Shown one piece after another: positions 57,856-64,000 of a DNA stretch of 64,000 nt (position 1 is the stretch's first letter; each line of letters begins with the position of its first letter). The notes beneath the pieces were generated by a model. The model did no database searches. It saw only the letters and a program-made list of their open reading frames with translations, and had not been told where the DNA came from. This stretch comes from Micropterus salmoides (lineage: Eukaryota > Chordata > Actinopteri > Centrarchiformes > Centrarchidae). Both the position numbers and the translations under genes were made by a program. The stretch is taken from assembly GCF_014851395.1 (NCBI RefSeq), contig NW_024041150.1, positions 29,142,305 to 29,206,304 of the forward strand, in the 5' to 3' direction.

Positions 57856-59640
57856 GGAGAATCATGAGGAGGAATGGCTGACCCAGTTGGCACACTATCT
57901 TGGGGAGCGTGCTGACTTTGTGGATCAGCCCTGTCTCTTCACAGTGGACTGCCAAGAACTGCTGAAGCAGGGACATCCCCTTCCGCGTGGACCACATAAG
58001 GCCAGCTTCACCAGCATGTTTGGTTCACTCTTGGATGGACTTAATGGTAATAAATAACCTGACTGTGTAATAGATTCCCATGTACAAAATATATACTCTA
58101 AAATACACGTTAACATTGTTAAAGTTATTATACCATACTGGAGAGACCTCATGGGAGTGCCACAGCTGAACCAGGTACGCATGGAGCACATCCGGTGTAT
58201 GCAGAAATGCCACATCAGGTGCATCCAGGACATTCCAGGTGGCTTTTGGCTTCATTTCTGTACAGTGGGAGGAAGAGGACACACGCCGTCCATAAGTAAA
58301 TACAACCTATGGTGCAAATGCGCTGAATTTACAGTTGTATCTCTGGAAGGTCGGAACAGGTCGAACTAGGATCAGGGGACTGCAGCAGTGACCAGTAAGC
58401 TGGCATCTCTCCTCACCTACTCCGGGGATGTGGCCATCTGTGTTAACAGCCTGAAGGTGTTTGGCTGGGCATTTGTGCCAACCTTAACATCACCTGCCAA
58501 ATACACTGGTATGTCTAATTGATATCTGGCTACATAGTACTTGGTTTGTGGGTTTTCAGTATTCTAACTTAAATTCAACAAGGCTTATGGATCTTTCCCA
58601 TGATACAGATACAACTCAAATTAAAATACAGATTGCTTTCAATACAGCCAATAACTTGTGTGTATGCATGTCTCTTTTTTGTCCCAATTCACTGCCCTAT
58701 AATTTTGTTGCTCATCATTTTTTTTAAAGCTGTGGATGACTCTGGCATGCCAGGCATGGACAGAGTTGACAGCTTGGCAGAGGGAACCAGCCCTCTCTGG
58801 GTCTAACCATCCAGCAGGTTGGGGCCATTTATTGTCCTCTACTTTCCCTCTGCCCATGTTACACTTGCACATGTTTTTGTCTTTTCATGTGCTGTTGTGT
58901 TCTCACTCTGCTAAGCTTCATTGTTATTTTGGGGCAGAAACTGCTGGACTACAATAAGCAGAGGGTGGTGTTTGCTGCCAGACACCAGAGCAGGCTAGAC
59001 ATAGGGAGATTCAGGTCTCCTATGAAGAGGCAGGAGATCACACCAGGGCAGGAGAGTTTGAAGAGGCATGCACTCATCACCACCACTGCCAGCATGTCCT
59101 GATCCAGAGATCTCATCCTGGAGGACTACAGAAAAATCAGGCAGTGCATTCTGGCCAATGAGACAGTTATGTAGCAGACCACCCTGCAGTTGGTGGATGT
59201 GAGCCACACCACCATGGTGCAGTGGCACAGCAAGAGGGTGTAGATGCAGGACAACACGTTGGTGATGCAGGTAACTCTCTTCCCACCGCTAATGTATGGA
59301 TCCTGAATGCACCAGCCCAACCAGGCCCGGCTCACCTGGCAGCACTGTGGGCCAGGTGCAGGTGAAAAGGAAGGTGTCACCAAGACTCACAACACCAGCA
59401 GCTGTTAAGCTGCTACCCCAGAGGCAAGTCTTTCTTGCTCCACCCATGGGCTGTCAGCTCCTCCTGCTCCAGTCTGAAAACTGACCCACAAAGTCCTGCA
59501 TAATACGTGCAAGAAAAACAGACAGTCCTGGACAGCAGAGACTGGACACAGATAACACAAGGGCATTGTATACTGCACCTCTGTAGAGACTGTTCCCAAG
59601 GAGCACCCGTTGGAGAACAGAAAATAAAGATTGTTGACAC
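57856..59640 (+). pseudogene. Decayed multi-block coding sequence, transposon-like, family unresolved
   Basis: Blocks: 57856-58046 (ENHEEEWLTQLAHYLGERAD ... FTSMFGSLLDGLN, ends G|GTAATA); about 58170-58250 (MEHIRCMQKCHIRCIQDIPG); 58370-58508 (VTSKLASLLTYSGDVAICVN, then SLKVFGWAFVPTLTSPAKYT, AG before, G|GTATGT after); 58730-58806 (phase-matched AVDDSGMPGMDRVDSLAEGT, then stop); 58938-59270 (LLDYNKQRVVFAARHQSRLD ... LILEDYRKIRQCILANETVM ... TTMVQWHSKRV, with three in-frame stops); 59500-59620 (CKKNRQSWTAETGHR, stop, HKGIVYCTSVETVPKEH, a damaged C-x-x-C/GH/YC zinc-ribbon-like end), then AATAAA. It resembles long teleost proteins of transposon origin that end in such a zinc motif, but I cannot name the family. 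Clearly not functional as it stands. Confidence 0.5.
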
Positions 59641-59689
59641 TGGACACTTTTATTTCTGTATGTAGCTCTGTATATGTTTTCTGTTATTG

Positions 59690-60310
59690 CTTGTAGTTAC
59701 AGTTGAATGCATGAATGGAGGGACTCTCTAGCAGCACAAGGCTGCATAACGAAATTAAATTTGTAGTTCCTCCATGCCACACACAAAATAAAACAAAACA
59801 ATATATACAGTTATTTATACACATATTTACATACATACACTTATACACCCCAAATATTCCACAGTGCATTTTTTAAATTTGCATCTGGGGTGAATGTAAA
59901 CAGCAGCGGCCAGATGATAATATGAAAGTTTGACATCTTACATTTGGAAAACAGAGTCCATCTTGACTGTGTTTGTGCACCAAGCATCATCGAAGTCCAC
60001 TTCCTCTCATATTGCCTGAGTCTTGTGCTGACAGCTCGGAACATGGACCACCTGGCGAGTGCTTGATCTGGGATGTTGATGGGGCAGGTCTCTGAATTCA
60101 GTTGCTTGGTCAACATGAGTCCCATTTTGTCCAGACCGGATCTTTAGGAGCAGAATTAAGTCCAAGCTGGGCCAGCATGGCTCCTCTCCTGGCTCTCCTC
60201 TGAGGGTTCACTGCACCCGTTGTGGCGCCTGGTCCAGTTGATTGGGCTGGGTGGCTCAAGGTCTGCTGCTCCTTGATCCAAAAACCCTGTCTTCATCTTC
60301 CAACACACGC
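59690..60310 (-). pseudogene. Minus-strand coding-like relic with retroelement-type 3' end
   Basis: On the minus strand, QRRARRGAMLAQLGLNSAPK (about 60210-60150) and then, in another frame, LTKQLNSETCPINIPDQALA and RWSMFRAVSTRLRQYERKW (59950-60115) read as protein-like. Downstream (59700-59785) the minus strand has GGCATGGAGGAACTACAAAT and TAATTTCGTTATGCAGCC, a common LINE 3' tail in fish. Probably a broken retrotransposon ORF; the family is not established. Confidence 0.35.
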
Positions 60311-62170
60311 ACCGTGTTAGGTCATAAAAAATTCCCTTTTTTTCTTGCCTTTCAATTTTCTAATTTGAATTACAGTAACATTTGAATATTGTCCACTGTA
60401 CAGCAGGGTACGATTTGGAATAAATGAGCGTTTTTACTTTCATTTTAATATGTTAATAGAAAAATGCAATTGGATTTTTGCATCTTCATTTGTACTCACA
60501 TAACACACACATATATGTGGAAAATTATAATTCTAATGCAAAATTAGAAGAATGGTTATGGTATGGTCATAACATACAAAACACCTGGTTTAGTTTGCGA
60601 AAAACCCTTTGTGAATGGTGCCTCTCCTGCATGACATGTTAAATGTCCATCCACCACCCTGACCTCCACACCCTTACACTCTCCACCTTAATACATAAAT
60701 GACACAGTACTTGCTGCGTAGGCACTGGATGTAGTAGTAGTTGCAGAATTGTCTAGTAATCATGTGATTTATAGTGATACTGGGAGGATTATGTTTGGGG
60801 AAAATAGCAACACAAGTTTTGTTTGAAAGTAAAGCTGCCATATCAGAAGCTGATTGATAGCATTTATTTGTTCTGTTAACATTCACTAATCTCATTACCT
60901 TCCTGTCCTGCATTAGTCCTCAGTGTGTTCTTTCCTTTCACCATCACCTGAGTGTCACACCCACCTGCACACCAGCTCCCAATTCCCTCATCAGCTCCCC
61001 AGTGTATGCAAGTCCTTAAGCCATTGTTCTTTTCCAGACTGTCGGTTGTGTCATCCAAGTGGTGTAGCGTTATGCTGCCTGCTGTTTGCCAGCTTGCGTA
61101 TTTCACTTTCATGATTACCTGATCTGACAGCCTGCCCGTTGCTGTCCCCTGCGAGTTCACAAACTGTCCTACTGACAAAGTAAGAATGGTTAATTAAGAA
61201 AATTTAAGCTTAGTTAGGGTACGTGTATATTTTACTCAGAGAACTGTAAAAATGAATGTACACACCGATTCATTAACCCAGTTTGTCTCCAAGCACTATC
61301 ACACGCATACTTTTACTTTTTTACGTCTTCTTAATTCTTTGATGGTTCACACATTTATTTCACAATTTTAATGTCTGGAGCACGTTTGCAGTTCAGACAT
61401 TATGCCTTATTAAAAGTTTCAAGGGAACTAGTACAATATAACATTTATATAACAATTCAGGTGGTTGAAAAGGAAATAAAAAAACACTGACAAGAATTTT
61501 GTTGTTTTGTCTTTTTTTTTTTCATGGCCAACATTCAGCTCACCCAGACAGCTACAGACCAGTGTAGCTAGGGTGAACTTGGACATTCAGCTAACCTAAA
61601 TAATTAGCATTTGTTAGCTAACAAAAAGTTTAGCCACCTCCTCATGCCTTTTCCTCTGAACTTCTGTACTTTCAATTCAGCCTAGAAAAACTGTGGTTCT
61701 TTGGCTTCACTGGTCGAGGTTAAAGTCACGGAATTATATAATTTCTGCCTCAGAGAAAGACATGTAAAACTATAAATTCTTTCTCCATAGAGGGGAAAGT
61801 GAAAGCGAGAACAAAAGGTAGATTTGATGTCAGTGGCACCTCTGAGCCCAGCGGAGTGGTTATTCAGAGAGGGGATGAGCGCACATTATCAGGGATAAGC
61901 TGCTCTAACAGCCCACCCAGCCAGCCTCCTGCTCCTGCATTGTTCCAACACGCTCTGACTCACAAAAGGCAAAAATACATTGAAACCTCAGTGCTGCTGT
62001 GCCTGCATGCTCTCTGTGACTCATAAAGCTGGACTACATTTAGCCTGCAACATCCGTCGCCAGCACAGCCTGACAAAAGAGATGGAGAGCTGCGTGCATC
62101 TTCCTGCTGGTGTTAAAGATGAAATGTTACAACAGTGCATATGATTAGTAACTGAGGTGAAAATTTTAAT
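60311..62170. other. Intergenic, possible LTR-like repeat
   Basis: 60935-61120 (CACACCCACCTGCACACCAG, CTCCCAATTCCCTCATCAGC, CAGACTGTCGGTTGTGTCAT) is reminiscent of fish retroelement LTR or promoter repeats, uncertain. No gene recognised in the rest. Confidence 0.35.
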
Positions 62171-62178
62171 ATTAAAAG

Positions 62179-62968
62179 TAGGGCTGGGCAAGTTAACATT
62201 ATTATCGCATTAATTAATCAACATCGCCAATTATTTTATCGCACGTTAACACAGTTTTTATTATTATTATTATTTTGAAAGTCCGTAGCTCAAACCATGG
62301 GTCACAGGAGGGGTGGGAAATCACCCACCCAAATAAGCAGTGGAGGGAGGCATCGGCAGACTATGTTGGATGCAGCATGTGGGAGAAGTTCAAGACAATT
62401 TAACTTCGGCAGAGGGCGGGCTTGTGCTTGAGGGAGCATAACTGCGAAAGTTTCACGGGAACGCATCCGCTTGTCGCTACACCCTGTGCTTGACCACTTG
62501 CTACTCAACATAGTCTGTTTATGCTGCTCGCTGATAAAAGAAACATGTTTCTGCTGGTGCCTGCTCAGAAAAAAAGAAAAAGAAAATAGATTCATATATG
62601 TTAACCTGTTGTTCTGAAGGTGCCTCTAACTTGTTTTAACAAGGTAGATAAAAGGTAATGCCCTGGCAGTGGCAAATAGCTTTGGTTTTATATTTGAACT
62701 GATTACATTAATGTTTAAATTGAGATTTACAATAAATATTTTTTTGCTGGTAAAAAGCACCTTATTTGTTTAAAGTGAACTGCTATATACACAAAAGTGC
62801 AAACCACCTACTACTGCACGTTTGTGTATATAGCAGTACATTTAAATTAAAAGTGCGCAATAAACTACTTTAGAATTCATTATTCAATTTTGCGCATAAC
62901 AATGCGATTAATCGCAGAAAATCATGTGATTAATCGCAATTACATTTTTTTATCGTCACCCAGCACTT
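62179..62968. mobile_element. hAT-type non-autonomous element, 790 bp
   Basis: The ends TAGGGCTGGGCAAGTT and, inverted, AAGTGCTGGGTGACGAT are imperfect terminal repeats; ATTAAAAG occurs exactly at 62171-62178 and 62969-62976 (8-bp duplication). Subterminal GCGATTAATCGCA and ATTATCGCATTAATTAATC repeats are typical of this fish family. No transposase frame. Confidence 0.8.
62779..62837. repeat. Near-perfect hairpin inside the hAT-type element
   Basis: Arm 62779-62801 and arm 62815-62837 are reverse complements at 22 of 23 positions (ACTGCTATATACACAAAAGT... against its partner), with a 13-nt loop 62802-62814. Confidence 0.85.
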
Positions 62969-63254
62969 ATTAAAAGACATCTTTGGAAGTTGACAGATCA
63001 GGATCAGTATCAAGTTCTGTCTGATTACAGTTTAGACTGATCCTATTTTAGAGAATAAATGAACACCAGGAAATTACTTCTTATGATCTATTTTATATTC
63101 CATATTTCTGAAATTACTGGACTATAATTTCTGCAAATTGTCCTAATTGTACCTAAAAATAATGGTTTTCAGTGAATGGAGCTAGCTCAGGTGTTATTTT
63201 ATGACCTCATTTTTGTAATTTAAAGCACAAGTCCAAGTTTAAAGTCTACAGCTC

Positions 63255-64000
63255 TGATTCAAGTCATTAAGGTAAGGTCAAAGTCAAGACTGCAAATGGT
63301 AAATGGTCATTATAAACAAAGGCATGATGCAGGTCTTTAAGCTCTCTGAAAGAGACTTTAATGTTCTTGAAATCAAGTCTCAAAAATTCTTCTTGAAAAG
63401 TCCATCCCAAGTTTATCAGAACAACCTTATAAGGACAGGTCCAATTCAAATCACCATCATCAAAATCCTTGGAAGCAAAGTCACAGTTCAAGTTGTTCAG
63501 CTTCCAGAATGAGATGTCAACGTTCTTGCTCTCAAATCTCAAAATAAATCAAATGGTTAAAGGTATTTAATTCTGATTTTATTTAATCATGTCTCAATTC
63601 TACAGCTCTGCCTGTTCACTTTGTAATTTGAGACAGGGCAATCAGAGCAAGTATCAAGTCATTAAGGGCAGGTTCATGTCAAGTCAGTAGTCTGTATAAG
63701 CAAAGGCAAGTTGTACTTAAGTTCTCCGAATGAGACTTAAATGTTCTTTAAAAAGACTCAAGTGTACAGTTGTGCTTCTTTTCAAGTCCCTCAACACAAA
63801 TCCATCTCAAGTCAAGTCATTAAGGGAACTTGCTTTAAGTGTAGTCACTATTCTTAATGAGGAAAGTCAAGATGTAAGTTTTTCAGATCTCTGAATTAGA
63901 CATGTATATTATTTCTTATAAATCTAAAGTTCTACGGGAAAAGCCTATCTCAAGTCTCAGGTACATCAGAACAATTGCCATTTCAAGTCATTAAGGGCAA
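63255..64000 (+). repeat. Diverged tandem repeat, unit roughly 160-200 bp
   Basis: The phrase AAGTCATTAAGG recurs at about 63261, 63656, 63813 and 63985, each time followed by a segment like AAGCAAAGGCAAGTTGTACT, AAGTTCTCCGAATGAGACTT and AATGTTCTTNAAA; a fifth, weaker unit starts near 63440. The array continues past the window. Its short reading frames are repeat translations. Confidence 0.7.

Noticed and set aside
63255..64000. CRISPR-like array
   Set aside because: Repeat words are spaced irregularly and units are diverged throughout; the DNA is vertebrate.

Overview
The window is vertebrate nuclear DNA, most likely from a ray-finned (percomorph-type) teleost. The sequence shows this by AT-rich non-coding DNA, GT-AG introns, many (CA)n/(GT)n microsatellites, tRNA-derived SINEs of fish type, Tc1-like and hAT-like DNA transposons, and intact-looking L2-type and Penelope-type retroelements. 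Nothing bacterial or plasmid-like is present, and I found no CRISPR array, rRNA gene or free-standing tRNA gene.

Region 1 to about 28.6 kb is one host gene on the minus strand, a Ras and Rab interactor (RIN family, closest in layout to RIN1). Eight coding exons can be placed with matching GT-AG sites and reading phases (11356-11499, 9493-9607, 9203-9275, 8518-8609, 7121-7275, 6468-6752, 4971-5520, 148-456). They encode about 574 residues: an SH2 domain, a basic and serine-rich linker, the RIN homology region and the beginning of the VPS9 Rab5-exchange domain. The rest of VPS9 and the Ras-association domain lie off the left edge. A strong splice donor at 28397-28402 in a GC-richer segment suggests a non-coding first exon about 17 kb upstream of the start codon. 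The introns hold a SINE, hAT-type MITEs with clean 8-bp target duplications, a Tc1-like relic next to exon 4, a Penelope relic and several old teleost repeats.

Region 28.6-48.2 kb is intergenic. It holds Tc1-type elements (29722-29988; 33468-34343 with about 277-bp terminal inverted repeats), an old L2 tail broken by a SINE (36.7-37.3 kb), a cluster of five long GT/CA microsatellites (39.76-40.33 kb, two more at 31.9-32.0 kb), and copies of a common teleost repeat. No host gene was recognised.

Region 48.23-54.80 kb is the most informative structure: a Penelope-like element (reverse transcriptase plus GIY-YIG endonuclease) inserted as a composite. It has an inverted copy of its own 3' end at the left, then a forward unit, all flanked by a 12-bp target duplication with one mismatch. 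A 3.1-kb L2-type LINE has inserted in the opposite orientation inside the forward endonuclease region, flanked by ATTGAA.

Region 54.8-64.0 kb is intergenic with decayed coding-like material: a transposase fragment at about 55.1 kb, a multi-block plus-strand relic at 57.86-59.64 kb with splice-like junctions and in-frame stops, a minus-strand coding-like piece at 59.84-60.3 kb, a 790-bp hAT-type element with an internal 23-nt-arm hairpin (62179-62968), and a diverged tandem repeat that runs off the right edge from about 63.25 kb.
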